DNA of 64,000 bases, taken from contig NZ_JAKVBC010000001.1 of assembly GCF_022447245.1 (NCBI RefSeq), positions 227,549-291,548 of the forward strand, written 5' to 3'. Under the pieces are notes generated by a model, which saw nothing but the letters and a program-made list of their open reading frames with translations, did no database searches and was not told where the DNA came from. Position numbers and translations under genes: made by a program. Source of the stretch: Kordia sp. (GTDB lineage: Bacteria; Bacteroidota; Bacteroidia; Flavobacteriales; Flavobacteriaceae). Shown in pieces: positions 18,101 to 26,905 of the stretch (positions within the stretch are counted from its first letter, which is position 1; each line of letters starts with the position of its first letter).

Positions 18101-18410
18101 AAGCAATGAAAATCTTCATACCAAATTACTTACATTAAGAGATCAAATTTTAGATATAGATCAGCAATTTAACGGAAGTAAAGTACGTAGAGAAGTAGGT
18201 GAAAAAGATGAATATCCAACCATCAGAGATTATATGTGGGCTGCAAGTGCTGGTACAACATACGGACCTACAAAAGCACACCTAAAGTATTTAGACAATG
18301 CTACTAAGCTCTTCAATCAAATGGCTACAAAACTACAGGAAGTTAAAGATGCAATGACTCCTTTAGAAGGTCAATTAAAAAACATTGGAGCACCTAGAAT
18401 AAAGAAGTAA
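15141..18410 (+). CDS. Large secreted BNR/sortilin-type beta-propeller protein
   Basis: A 1089-aa protein of the WD40/YVTN/BNR-like repeat family (VPS10/sortilin-like N-terminal propeller), common in Bacteroidota and annotated as putative glycosyl hydrolase without proof. The signal peptide lies in residues 1-30 (ending SNSYAQ), followed by a Lys-rich linker. At least eight Asp-box blades with the pattern S-x-D-x-G-x-T-W are visible (for example KSEDGGKSWKNM, KSTDGGKTWKRT, RSTDGGETWTKL, LSLDGAKTWTKL-like). The C-terminal third is a coiled region with an Ig-like segment (ISWNLSTEPTNT). It is cut off by its own hairpin. Likely an extracytoplasmic binding or scaffold protein; enzymatic activity cannot be read from the sequence. 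Confidence 0.85.
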   Translation: MIKLLNLKKVARVLTFTFAFLMFVSNSYAQKNNKEKDKKKDNVSSIYNGLTFRSIGPAFMSGRIADIVIHPTNENLWYVAVASGGVWKTENAGTTWKSMFDGQVSYSIGCITLDPQNPEIVWVGTGENVGGRHIGYGDGIYKSEDGGKSWKNMGLKKSEHLSKIIIHPTDSNIMWVASQGPLWSSGGERGVYKSTDGGKTWKRTLGDAEWVGATDMLIDPRNPDLLYAATWQRHRTVAGYLGGGPGTAIHRSTDGGETWTKLTNGLPGSNMGKIGLAISPQTPDVIYAAIELDRRKGGVYKSENKGTSWKKMSDAVSGGTGPHYYQELYASPHKFDHLYLANNYMLESFDGGKTFTQMNESEKHVDNHAVAFKKDDPNYILVGCDGGLYESFDRTKNWKFIDNLPVTQFYKIAVDDAEPFYYVYGGTQDNNTQGGPSQTDNTSGIRNSDWFVVLGGDGHQPATEPGNPNIVYAQWQQGNLNRHDRITGENVYIKPQPDLGEKTERYNWDAPILVSPHNPKRIYHASQRVWKSDDRGDSWQAISGDLTNNIERIQTPFYGKKQKWDNAWDIYAMSSYSTITSLSESPKQEGLIYAGTDDGIIQVTEDGGANWRKVDFSKINGLPNTAFVNDIKADLYDENVVYAVFDNHKYGDYQPYLFKSSDKGKTWQNIANNLPNRTLLWRIVQDHENSQLMFLGTEYGVYFTLDGAKTWTKLKGGIPNISVRDLAIQKRENDLVAGTFGRGIYILDDYSALRTMNTDNEAKLFKPRDGKWYMQRRILGRAKKATQGDNFFVADNPPYGVEFTYYLKDSYKSKVAQRKKQESETEKNKGTVGVPEWSVLEAEQKELKPQVWLFISDANGNILKRIKAKNAKGMHRISWNLSTEPTNTISSNNINRNGSGYMSAPGSYSAQLFKQIEGKYTSLGEKVSFAVKASNKGALNGSSPDKVVAHWKTIADLSTKVSDLGTDVRDTKNAINVMLKAYDRAPKSNENLHTKLLTLRDQILDIDQQFNGSKVRREVGEKDEYPTIRDYMWAASAGTTYGPTKAHLKYLDNATKLFNQMATKLQEVKDAMTPLEGQLKNIGAPRIKK

Positions 18411-18421
18411 AAAAACAAAAG

Positions 18422-18472
18422 CACAACAATACAAAACCTAAGTTATAAATATGTAATTTAGGTTCTGTTGTG
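18422..18472 (+). terminator. Hairpin terminator after the BNR-repeat gene
   Basis: Two-part stem: CACAACA with TGTTGTG outside and AACCTAA with TTAGGTT inside, around a 16-base loop, followed by TTTAA. The T-run is weak, so it may be a processing or attenuation hairpin. Confidence 0.55.
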
Positions 18473-18485
18473 TTTAATACTAAAA

Positions 18486-19085
18486 ATGGAAATAGAAAAT
18501 CTAAATAGAGAGTTAGCAGCAGCTGGAGCACACAACAATTATCAGTATCTAGGTCAAAAACTAACGCCATTGGAAGCTTTGGTTAATGGTCCTTTCTCAG
18601 CCAAACCTTATGTAAATATTTTGGTCAAATATCTGAGTCGTGTAGCAGTTAAAAATAAAGATATGATTATCAGAGCGCTCTCTGAAAAAGGACTGTACAC
18701 TGCCACAAAACCTCTTCTAGATTTATTTGATGATCCACAAATGACAGAATTGCAACTTTGGACAGTGGGTAATGCGCTTCATGTCTTAGATGATACATCT
18801 AGCTATGAGAAGATTATCCATCTTACCTAAAGATCCCATCTTGGCAATGCACGACAAATGCTCTTATCAATACTAGGGCGCTCAAAAGATAAAGAGGCTT
18901 ATAAGGTTTTAATTGACTGTCTAAGCGACGATCAACTAAAAGGACATGCAATAGCAGCTTTGGGTCAATTTGGAAATGTAGCTGCAATTGAAATTCTTGA
19001 AAAAATAAAAGTTGAGAAAGGGAAATATGAGTTTAAGGCAAAACTAACAGCTTTAAAAAGATTGCACGCACTCCTAAAAAATTAA
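18486..19085 (+). pseudogene. HEAT-repeat protein gene broken by an in-frame TAA
   Basis: One HEAT-like repeat protein of about 199 codons is interrupted by TAA at 18828-18830. The part before the stop (MEIENLNRELAAAGAHNNYQ... EKIIHLT) and the part after (RSHLGNARQMLLSILGRSKD...) are in the same frame, with only nine codons between the stop and the next ATG. Helical repeats continue across the break (KEAYKVLIDCLSDDQLKGHA, IAALGQFGNVAAIEILEK). A single substitution such as AAA or CAA to TAA would explain it. The start was taken at the ATG 18486, inside a longer TTG-started frame. It could also be two separately translated fragments, but the simplest reading is a recent nonsense mutation. Confidence 0.75.
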
Positions 19086-19102
19086 TTATCAAAATTTTAG
19101 CA

Positions 19103-19777
19103 ATGCTCAAAAGAAAAAAATTCAAATACTCGGACTTACCACCAGGCGATCGAATTCGAAAATTGATGGAGGAATATGTAGCACCTGAATTATCTAAAAT
19201 TGGGTTTAAATTGCTAAAATCTAAATTGACATTCAAACGAAAAATTGGGAATTTTACTCAGGAAATACACATTTCAAAAAGCGATCGAAATTTTGGAAAT
19301 ACAGTCGTTTGTTTTTGGGCAATTCTATCTGTAAATTCTAATTTTTATGTGAAATGGCATGAAAAAACCTATGGAATAAAACCTATAAATGAGATTATTG
19401 ACGCCTGGTACGACAATCATATTGAAACCTGGAAATCAAAATATAGAAGTGGTACAAAATATGACTTAACACAATTTGACAATGTCAAACTCATGAATGA
19501 CTTGACCAAAAATATCTTGAATATTGGAGTTCCGTTACTCAATGAAGTCGCCAATTGGGAAAGTGCAGCAGACTATCTACTAAAACACCAAAAATTTGGA
19601 AGTATTTCAAAAATCTTTGACGTTTATATCCTAGCAAATAAAAAAGAAAAAGCAATTCAGTCATTACACATTGCTGAAGAATTTTTCAAAACCTATGAAG
19701 ATGTACCCGAAGAAAGGTTAACAGAAATAAAAATTAGAAAAGACTACTTACAAGCACTTAACACTAATTTTAGTTAA
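19103..19777 (+). CDS. DUF4304-like hypothetical protein
   Basis: A 224-aa cytoplasmic protein without signal or membrane segments. The N-terminal half (GFKLLKSKLTFKRKIGNFTQEIHISKSDRN, residues about 33-65) resembles DUF4304-type proteins, which share the phrase on a poorly formed or fully folded substrate-like beta sheet; no activity is known. The C-terminal half is helical (NWESAADYLLKHQKFGSISKIFDVY, EKAIQSLHIAEEFFKTY), similar to tetratricopeptide-like helices. It follows the HEAT pseudogene by 17 bp and precedes the acetyltransferase by 2 bp, so the three were probably one small operon. The family assignment is by eye. Confidence 0.6.
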   Translation: MLKRKKFKYSDLPPGDRIRKLMEEYVAPELSKIGFKLLKSKLTFKRKIGNFTQEIHISKSDRNFGNTVVCFWAILSVNSNFYVKWHEKTYGIKPINEIIDAWYDNHIETWKSKYRSGTKYDLTQFDNVKLMNDLTKNILNIGVPLLNEVANWESAADYLLKHQKFGSISKIFDVYILANKKEKAIQSLHIAEEFFKTYEDVPEERLTEIKIRKDYLQALNTNFS

Positions 19778-19779
19778 AA

Positions 19780-20226
19780 ATGAATCATACAATAGACAGC
19801 ATTCACAAATCAGAATACCAAGAAGTTGTTGCGGTTTGGGAAGCTTCTGTTAGAGCCACGCACCATTTCCTCAAAGAAGAAGATATCCAATATTTCAAAC
19901 CGCGTATTCTCAATATCTATTTAGATGCTGTAGATATACTTTGTATCCGAAATGAAAAAAAAGAAATCATAGGTTTTATAGGAGTTGCAGCGCACAATTT
20001 GGAAATGTTATTCATTCATCCTGATTACAGAGGAAAAAGCATCGGAAAATCACTGCTTAACTTCGCGCTGAAAAATATGCAAGTCACCAAGGTGGATGTG
20101 AATGAACAAAACGAGCAAGCACTTGGTTTTTATAAACACTTTGGTTTTCATGTGGTCAATCGTTCTGAAGTAGACGCTTCTGGAAAGCCTTATCCAATTT
20201 TGCATATGGAACTAAAGAATAAGTAA
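19780..20226 (+). CDS. GNAT-family N-acetyltransferase
   Basis: A 148-aa GCN5-related acetyltransferase. The acetyl-CoA binding motif A is clear: LEMLFIHPDYRGKSIGKSLLNFAL (residues about 69-92, with R-G-x-x-x-G). The C-terminal motif B, VNEQNEQALGFYKHFGFHVVNR, follows. The opening VAVWEASVRATHHFLKEEDI is typical of the YjaB/PhnO-like group that acetylates small amines or acids. It begins 2 bp after the preceding ORF, so it is co-transcribed. The substrate is unknown. Confidence 0.88.
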   Translation: MNHTIDSIHKSEYQEVVAVWEASVRATHHFLKEEDIQYFKPRILNIYLDAVDILCIRNEKKEIIGFIGVAAHNLEMLFIHPDYRGKSIGKSLLNFALKNMQVTKVDVNEQNEQALGFYKHFGFHVVNRSEVDASGKPYPILHMELKNK

Positions 20227-20457
20227 TTATATTATTTTTTACGCTTTCGCAAAGACATTCAAAGCAAACTCTTTTTTCCATACTACACTTTTATCCGTTC
20301 GGTAAAAGTGACCTTTTCTACACCATACGTTCAAGTATAACTACCTATTTTTAAAATTCAACGGTTTTTACGCTTACAGAATTTGATTTTTTATGGCATA
20401 TTTACGAACGTGCTACAAAAAGGTATTCGCATATAACTAACCTTAATAACCCTTAAA

Positions 20458-22287
20458 ATGAAAAGACTAATTGTAATTGTACTACTATTGGCTGTTTTTG
20501 GCGTGCTTCTAATGAACATGGCTGGATCAACATCAAATAGCAGTAATTTTATATTTGATACACCAGCGTATCAAGGAAACAAAGATTTTCAAGATCCTGA
20601 AAAAAGAGCTGCTTTTGCGGATGCTTGGGATAAGTATGTACACCGATATACGGTAACTTCTGCTAACTATAATTTAAGTGGTGGATATGACTATACTGTT
20701 CCAGGAAAAACCTATGTGGATCCAAAAGAATATCCTGATTTCTTTAAAGATGCCGCTCAAATTCCAGTGCGTTGGGAAGCCTTTCCGGGAAGAGTTTTAT
20801 ACTATTTAAAACAAAAATTTATTGACACCTACGGATTTGTGAAAGGAACCGATAGAATGTATAAAATGGTAGATATTGGACCTGTAGCGTATCAAGCTGA
20901 ATACAAAGACAGTATCGTATATATTCCTAAAAGTCCTTGCAATCCAAATCCTGACAATCTAAAACTATTTGATCCACTTGGACCAAGAGGTTGGCTCGAT
21001 GAATATTGTGAAATGGGCATCAAACGAAATTCCTCAAAAAAAATTACCAGACTTCATTTTACCTGTGAAAACCCAGAGTACTATTGGACAATGTGGAAAG
21101 TTGACCCAAATAAAGTATTAGATATCTATCAAAAAACATTAAAGAACCCTAATATTCAGTTAGAAGATTTATACCTAACAGATGCTAAAGGAAATGCTGT
21201 AATTGACAGAACGACACAATTGCCTGCATACAATCCAATTAACAAATGGAACAGCGGTACTGAAATGTCCGAAACTAGTGGTGGCGCTATGCATTTAACC
21301 AGTCCTCCAAATGAATTGAGTGCAGAAATTGTATTAGCAGGTGGCGGTGCTGTATTGCGAAGCTATAATACAGAAGAAAACGCAGATGCCAATACGCTTA
21401 TTTGTTGCAGTAAATACGGAAGACGCTTTAGACACAGTGATCCACATATTGGGCAAAATGTGTATCAAGCAGTGCAAGAAGGCTTAGAGGTTACCTTATT
21501 AAATCCTGTTGGATTGTATTTACAAGAACCATTATATCAATATTTTGAACTTCCAGATAATGCTCCTGAAGGGGCTAAAATTCAAGACTGTTTCAAATTT
21601 GTACGTGGTGAAGTTCATAACAAGCCAGACCAACTTAGCTATCCAAACAATATGATTTTACACATGATCATGGAAGTTCCAGATAGTTGGGACAAAAGCA
21701 TCACATTGGAAGATTTTAAAGTGTTTGGAAAGAATGTAAAATACGGTTCACAGGTAATGGAAACCATCAAAGTACAACTGGCTGCAGCAGGAAAACCAGC
21801 TTCTGCAAAAACTAAAGCACAAGAGCTTGACTGTACTGCCGATAATGGAATTGTAGGTGTAGATTATTTTGTGGATGCTAATATTTTAGAAACAAGTATT
21901 GACAACTACAATAAACTGAATGTATTTTCGAATGTTACGAGCAATATTACACAAGTTGCACAAGGAAGTACTGTAGACAATCTTGCGGTTGTAATTAGTA
22001 ATGTGGTTGATAAATATGGAAACGGAATTCCTTCAAATAAATTTAAACCTGAAAACTTCAATATCAGCTTTCCAGATACTAATATTGAGGTCACAGCAAA
22101 CTATGTTGGAAATGATGCAGCTTATGCTACGCTTACCAAAAACGAAGAATACACGTTTAATATCAGTGTAAAAGTTCCTACTGATTTACCTGTTGGACAA
22201 TACAGCATTTTAGTAACAAATAACGGCTTTGGCTTGGCAGTTCCACACATGATTGAAGTTGTTTCTGCGAATGCACTAGAAAAATAA
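20458..22287 (+). CDS. Exported protein of unknown function, partner of a CxxCH lipoprotein
   Basis: A 609-aa protein with an N-terminal hydrophobic anchor (residues 3-24, RLIVIVLLLAVFGVLLMNMAGS). Two Cys-containing segments stand out: IPKSPCNPNPDN, and NTLICCSKYGRRFRHSDPHIGQNVYQ near residues 310-335, with His and adjacent Cys pairs that could bind metal or form disulfides. The last ~110 residues are an Ig-like beta domain (ITQVAQGSTVDNLAVVISNV...). I do not recognise a named family. It lies 21 bp upstream of the haem-type lipoprotein and is surely co-transcribed with it, which suggests a periplasmic oxidoreductase pair. No claim of a specific reaction is made. Confidence 0.8.
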   Translation: MKRLIVIVLLLAVFGVLLMNMAGSTSNSSNFIFDTPAYQGNKDFQDPEKRAAFADAWDKYVHRYTVTSANYNLSGGYDYTVPGKTYVDPKEYPDFFKDAAQIPVRWEAFPGRVLYYLKQKFIDTYGFVKGTDRMYKMVDIGPVAYQAEYKDSIVYIPKSPCNPNPDNLKLFDPLGPRGWLDEYCEMGIKRNSSKKITRLHFTCENPEYYWTMWKVDPNKVLDIYQKTLKNPNIQLEDLYLTDAKGNAVIDRTTQLPAYNPINKWNSGTEMSETSGGAMHLTSPPNELSAEIVLAGGGAVLRSYNTEENADANTLICCSKYGRRFRHSDPHIGQNVYQAVQEGLEVTLLNPVGLYLQEPLYQYFELPDNAPEGAKIQDCFKFVRGEVHNKPDQLSYPNNMILHMIMEVPDSWDKSITLEDFKVFGKNVKYGSQVMETIKVQLAAAGKPASAKTKAQELDCTADNGIVGVDYFVDANILETSIDNYNKLNVFSNVTSNITQVAQGSTVDNLAVVISNVVDKYGNGIPSNKFKPENFNISFPDTNIEVTANYVGNDAAYATLTKNEEYTFNISVKVPTDLPVGQYSILVTNNGFGLAVPHMIEVVSANALEK

Positions 22288-22308
22288 TAACCATTTAAAA
22301 ATTATACA

Positions 22309-23715
22309 ATGAAAACAAAAATTATAAGTTTTATCACAGTTGTAGCAATCCTTATGGTTATTGGCTGCAAGAATAATAAAAAGGCTAACTACGTAGATAT
22401 GTCTGCTGCAAATGCTTGCGGTGTAGGATGTGATACCTTAGTTTTTTTACCAAACAATCCAATAGATGTAAAAATATTGAATCAGCAATGTGCCAATACC
22501 TTTGCTTGGCAATCGTTCATTGCATTAACATGGCCTTCTAGTCCTGTAGAAGCTGGACAACCTGATAGATCAAAAAGTGTGAAAGATTGGGGAAAACCTG
22601 GCGATTTAACACCGATGGCATTGGGTACTTATAAAAGTGCTGAAAGTATTTTTACGGATCAAGCTCCAACACGATGGGGAAATAATTTAAACCAATTAAT
22701 GGACACAACTTCTACAGATAATAAATCTGCTAGATCGTTCGCAGACTTTAGTAAGTTTGATGATGATGCGGAAGTTGTTGATCAGTTGTTTCAAGCTTCA
22801 GGAGGAACATCATGGCTAACCGATCAAAACGGAAATTTAATCTGGTATGAAATCAAAACAAATTATACTGAGTTTGATTATATCGTTTCAAATAAATTGT
22901 ATGATTCAATCGCACAACAGCAATTTGCAAAAGAAACAGGAATATGGTTGCCAAATGGTTCTATTGAAATTAAAGCTGCTTGGCGTGTAATTCCAGAAGT
23001 AGACTATAATAAGTTGAAAAGTCGTTATAAAATTATTACCGCATTGGTGCCTCAAAATGTTGTGGTGAAAAGCAGAAAAGATGTTACAATGACTGACTTT
23101 AAAGAAACAAAATTAGGTTTGGTAGGATTACACATTATTAAAAAAACACCAACGATGCCACAATTTCACTGGGCAACTTTTGAACATGTAGATTTGGCTC
23201 CAGAAACCAATGTAAAAGAATCTGATGTAGATTGGTTATTGTACAATCCAGAGAAATATAACGATCCAGTAAATCAAACTCCTAGAGTTGGAAAAGACCC
23301 AATAACAAAACCTGTCCAAGTAATTAAAGAACATGAAGCTGGTGTAGGATTGGATGCAAAAGTATTGAATACGTTTGTGAAAGAGAAAATTGCCAAATTA
23401 AATCCTGATAGTGTATTTCAATACTATAATTTAGTGGATAGCCAATGGCCATCTAGTGCGGTAGCTGATAGTGATAATAACATATATACACCGCTACAAA
23501 ATGGTGGGCAGACACCAGTTATTATGACGAATGTAACCATGGAAACGTACATACAGAAAATTTCATGTTTGGATTGCCATATTAATGCTGGAGTTAGCTC
23601 TAGAACTCCAGAAGGTAAAGAATACGCTTCTGATTATAGTTTTATGTTTGGAATGGCTAAAAAGCAAAAACCATCAATAATTGAAGTGCCAAAAAAAGAA
23701 AAAGCGATGAAATAA
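22309..23715 (+). CDS. Lipoprotein with a C-terminal CxxCH (cytochrome c-type) site
   Basis: A 468-aa lipoprotein: signal peptide with lipobox VIGC (Cys20). The body begins CGVGCDTLVFLPNN and contains the block CANTFAWQSFIALTWPSSP near residues 63-82. Close to the C-terminus, KISCLDCHINAGVSS (residues about 418-432) is a classical haem c attachment motif CxxCH, and Met residues in the following YSFMFGMAKKQ could supply the sixth ligand. It forms an operon with the 20458 gene and ends in a strong terminator. A periplasmic electron-transfer or oxidase role is inferred from the haem motif; the substrate is unknown. Confidence 0.82.
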   Translation: MKTKIISFITVVAILMVIGCKNNKKANYVDMSAANACGVGCDTLVFLPNNPIDVKILNQQCANTFAWQSFIALTWPSSPVEAGQPDRSKSVKDWGKPGDLTPMALGTYKSAESIFTDQAPTRWGNNLNQLMDTTSTDNKSARSFADFSKFDDDAEVVDQLFQASGGTSWLTDQNGNLIWYEIKTNYTEFDYIVSNKLYDSIAQQQFAKETGIWLPNGSIEIKAAWRVIPEVDYNKLKSRYKIITALVPQNVVVKSRKDVTMTDFKETKLGLVGLHIIKKTPTMPQFHWATFEHVDLAPETNVKESDVDWLLYNPEKYNDPVNQTPRVGKDPITKPVQVIKEHEAGVGLDAKVLNTFVKEKIAKLNPDSVFQYYNLVDSQWPSSAVADSDNNIYTPLQNGGQTPVIMTNVTMETYIQKISCLDCHINAGVSSRTPEGKEYASDYSFMFGMAKKQKPSIIEVPKKEKAMK

Positions 23716-23758
23716 TATCAGTCAACTATAACAACGTGTTATCAAATGATAACTACAC

Positions 23759-23789
23759 AAAAAGGTCGCTATTTCTAGCGACCTTTTTT
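23759..23789. terminator. Strong terminator after the haem lipoprotein gene
   Basis: Perfect stem AAGGTCGCT / AGCGACCTT with a 6-base loop and A and T runs on both sides, so it can also serve the convergent amylase transcript. Confidence 0.9.
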
Positions 23790-23887
23790 AAACATTTTCT
23801 TCTATATTTTTAATTATAACAACACTAGCTACGAACAAGTTTAGTCAAATAACGATATATAGCTGATTCATTTATTAGAAAAAAATG

Positions 23888-26764
23888 TTATTCTATCAAT
23901 AATCTTTTTGTAGTTGTTCCTTTATCAGAAACGACTTTTACTAGATATAATGCTCTTGTCAATTCTGAAACATCAAAAGAATGTCCTGCTGTAAAACCGC
24001 CTTGGAATGTTTTGATTTGTTTTCCTGTAACATCATAAATATGTACTTCTTCTACACGTTTGTCTAGTTTGAAACTATCAGAAGCAGGATTTGGATATAA
24101 AGAAAGCGTATTTGATGTATTTTGGAATTCTTCTGTACTTAAAACTGATTGCTGATTTCCAAAGATTCTAAATTGTCCCGCAGGAATTGCAATCGGATCT
24201 GCTGTATTGGTTACATTGATACTTGCAGCTCCTGTATCGTCCATTAAATCATACCAAGTTCCTGTGTATGGGAAATCTGGAACAATCGTTAAATCAGCCA
24301 CTGAAAAGTTACATAAAATCACGATATTTTTTAATTCTGATGCAGGAATGGCATCATCCCAAATATAAATACGCTGTCTAATATCGTTGATATACGGACT
24401 AATTGCATAGTTTCCTTCAAATACAGGTTCTTGTACTTTAAGATCTATGATACGTGCCCAATCATTATATATTTTAGCCCTATTTGCATCAGCTAACCAA
24501 TTGTTGGCCCATTGCGGTTGTGGTTTGGTATCCAATTTACAATCGCCTGGCGCTGGATCACTTGGTGTGTTTACACTTCCATTTCCACAGGTAAAGATTG
24601 AATTTTCCATTCCTAAAGCACCAAAATGCCAAATCATTTTTGGACCAGGAATTGTCAACGAAGCTGCTCCTAAGGCAGACATTCTAGACAATGCCGTGTT
24701 TAAGTCTTGTACATTATGCGTTGCCAATGCTGTAATTCCAAACTGCAAGTTTCTATACATTAAACGCTCTTCATCATGACTTTCTGCGTATCCTATCAAT
24801 CTTGGTCCGTTGAAGCCTCTACTTACATGTCCCATTCGAGTAATATCTGCATTGGAAGCAAATCCCATCGTTAATTGATTGTATTGATCGGTCATTTTTC
24901 CCCACATCATAATACCTTTTCCTTCGCCTAAGCGGTAATCTGCCCATTCTTTCTCTTCGTTGTCTTGTCCTAAATGTTCAAAGATTACGTAATGATCATC
25001 GTCCAAGCTCCAAGAATAATCAGCATATTGCTTTAAAATAGCAACTCTATCGTTTCTGTAACCGTTTGTACAACCTTCATCACTTGCTGTACATTCTTGT
25101 GTGAATCCTTTGGTTAAATCCCAACGGAAACCATCAATTTTATACTCTTCTATCCAGTGTTTTACTACACGTTCTGTGTAATATTGTGTTCTTGTTTGTT
25201 GGTGATTAAAGTCAGAACCGACACTGTAACTATGCGTTGCGACTTGGTTAAAGTATGGATTTTCAGAACTTGGTTCTCCCCAACCATCATCATCTGGATC
25301 GTTCATCCACATACGCACCATCGGGTTTCTTCCAAATGCATGGTTTAATGCTACATCTAAAATCACCGCAATTCCATTTTGATGGCATAAGTCTACGAAT
25401 TCTTTGAACTTATCTGCGGTTCCATAATACTTATCTAAAGCTAAATGGAAAGATGTATTGTATCCCCAACTTTCGTTACCTTCAAATTCCATGATTGGCA
25501 TTAACTGAATTGCATTTACGTTTAAGTTTTTAAAGTAATCAATACGATCAATTAAGTTTTGATAGTTTCTATCCGTATCAAAATCACGAATCAATACTTC
25601 ATATACAATTAAATCTTCTTTTTTAGGCTTTGTAAAGTTCTGCACTTGCCAGTTGTATGGTGTTTGACCAGTTTGCAATACCGTTACTTCACGTTCTTGT
25701 CCTGCAGGATATGTTGGGAGGTTTGGATATGTACTTGCTGGAATAAATGGATCGTCATAAGGCGATAACACTAATGTTGAATAGGGATCAGCAGTTTTTA
25801 CTAATGCTGGTGAATTAGCGATTGGTGTTTCATCAATCACCCAATATTGATAGGTATAGTTTTGTCCAGGCGTTAATCCTGTAAGCTCTAACCAGAATTT
25901 TCCAGTTGTTCCATCTTTTTTCATTGCATAGTTTCCATCAGGCTGCCAGTTATTAAAGCTTCCTGCAATGTATACAAAGTCTTTGTTTGGTGCATCTAAT
26001 ACCAATGTCGCCTTTGATGTATCTGCGTCGTAATTAATTCCATCTTCTAATCCAGCAGGTGAAGATTCTATTACCGTTCCAGGATTGATAATTACGTTGA
26101 ACGTTTTGGTAATGGTTGTTCCTCCTAAAGTAACTTCTAGAGCATAGCTTTTGTTCTCAGTGATATTTGTATCTGTATACGAATATGAATTTCCCATATT
26201 CGTGTTTATTGTTGTGCCATTTGCCTTTAAAACATACGTTGCTGTTCCACCTGTATTGTTTGCAGTAATAGCAAGGTTTGAACCTGATGCCAAGATAGAA
26301 GTACTTCCGTCATTTGGTGTTACTAATGTTGATTGAAACGCTCCAACATCAAAGAAAAAGTCGGTACAACCTGTAGCCTTAAGCTCTTGTCCTCCATTTT
26401 CATTTCTAAACACCATTCCCATTTTGGTAATCGTTGCTGCTTGTGCTGATGTTAGTCCATAATAGGTTTCTGGTACAATAGTAATTTGCCATAATCCGCC
26501 GCCCATATCGGTCATTTCTCCAATACCGTCGTCTTGTCCCCAATTTCCAATAACATAGGTCCAAGGATTTGCATTAGTTCCAATGCCTGAGTGCATGTAT
26601 ACTTTGTTTGGACTATTAATTCCGTCGCAGTCCGTATCTGTACTGTTGATATCTACTGTAATTGTAATTGATTGATTTACCTCAAAAGGTGTTGGTGTAA
26701 TCGTCACCTGACCAAATGCAATACTCGCAAACAATAAACAGAGTATGTGTAGTTTTTTCTTCAT
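23888..26764 (-). CDS. Secreted GH13 alpha-amylase with T9SS sorting domain
   Basis: A 958-aa extracellular glycanase. It has a signal peptide (MKKKLHILCLLFASIAFGQ), N-terminal beta-sandwich domains to about residue 250, a CBM48/isoamylase-N-like domain at ~255-355 (DFVYIAGSFNNWQPDGNYAMKK), then a GH13 barrel. The four conserved GH13 regions are visible: ILDVALNHA (~470), GFRWDLTKG with the nucleophile Asp (~547), FEHLGQ with the acid/base Glu (~596) and AESHDE (~663). The C-terminal 75 residues (LSLYPNPASDSFKLDK... STKRLLIE-type) are a type IX secretion sorting domain, so it is secreted or surface-attached. It is the last gene of the SusCDE transcript but has a terminator and possible regulatory dyads before it. 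Expected role: initial attack on starch or glycogen outside the cell. Confidence 0.95.
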   Translation of the reverse strand: MKKKLHILCLLFASIAFGQVTITPTPFEVNQSITITVDINSTDTDCDGINSPNKVYMHSGIGTNANPWTYVIGNWGQDDGIGEMTDMGGGLWQITIVPETYYGLTSAQAATITKMGMVFRNENGGQELKATGCTDFFFDVGAFQSTLVTPNDGSTSILASGSNLAITANNTGGTATYVLKANGTTINTNMGNSYSYTDTNITENKSYALEVTLGGTTITKTFNVIINPGTVIESSPAGLEDGINYDADTSKATLVLDAPNKDFVYIAGSFNNWQPDGNYAMKKDGTTGKFWLELTGLTPGQNYTYQYWVIDETPIANSPALVKTADPYSTLVLSPYDDPFIPASTYPNLPTYPAGQEREVTVLQTGQTPYNWQVQNFTKPKKEDLIVYEVLIRDFDTDRNYQNLIDRIDYFKNLNVNAIQLMPIMEFEGNESWGYNTSFHLALDKYYGTADKFKEFVDLCHQNGIAVILDVALNHAFGRNPMVRMWMNDPDDDGWGEPSSENPYFNQVATHSYSVGSDFNHQQTRTQYYTERVVKHWIEEYKIDGFRWDLTKGFTQECTASDEGCTNGYRNDRVAILKQYADYSWSLDDDHYVIFEHLGQDNEEKEWADYRLGEGKGIMMWGKMTDQYNQLTMGFASNADITRMGHVSRGFNGPRLIGYAESHDEERLMYRNLQFGITALATHNVQDLNTALSRMSALGAASLTIPGPKMIWHFGALGMENSIFTCGNGSVNTPSDPAPGDCKLDTKPQPQWANNWLADANRAKIYNDWARIIDLKVQEPVFEGNYAISPYINDIRQRIYIWDDAIPASELKNIVILCNFSVADLTIVPDFPYTGTWYDLMDDTGAASINVTNTADPIAIPAGQFRIFGNQQSVLSTEEFQNTSNTLSLYPNPASDSFKLDKRVEEVHIYDVTGKQIKTFQGGFTAGHSFDVSELTRALYLVKVVSDKGTTTKRLLIE

Positions 26765-26790
26765 CTATTTCCCTTTTTTCTTATTAAACT

Positions 26791-26818
26791 TGTCATGCGA
26801 TGCTAACACGCCATGACA
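26791..26818. promoter_or_regulatory. Dyad TGTCATG-N14-CATGACA upstream of the amylase gene
   Basis: Perfect 7-bp inverted repeat in the 5' region of the amylase, beginning 27 bp before its start. A second inverted repeat (AGCTTT-N6-AAAGCT, 26826-26843) lies next to it. Candidate operator or leader hairpin; the regulator is unknown. Confidence 0.4.
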
Positions 26819-26857
26819 TTTTCATAGCTTTTTATTGAAAGCTTGGTTAATTAAGAT

Positions 26858-26893
26858 AAAAAAGGCTGTAATGATATGTATTACAGCCTTTTT
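26858..26893 (-). terminator. Terminator between susE and the amylase gene
   Basis: Perfect 13-bp stem AAAAGGCTGTAAT / ATTACAGCCTTTT with a 7-base loop and T-run on the minus strand. It would end most SusC-D-E transcripts before the amylase. Confidence 0.85.
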
Positions 26894-26905
26894 GAATAAT
26901 CGTTT

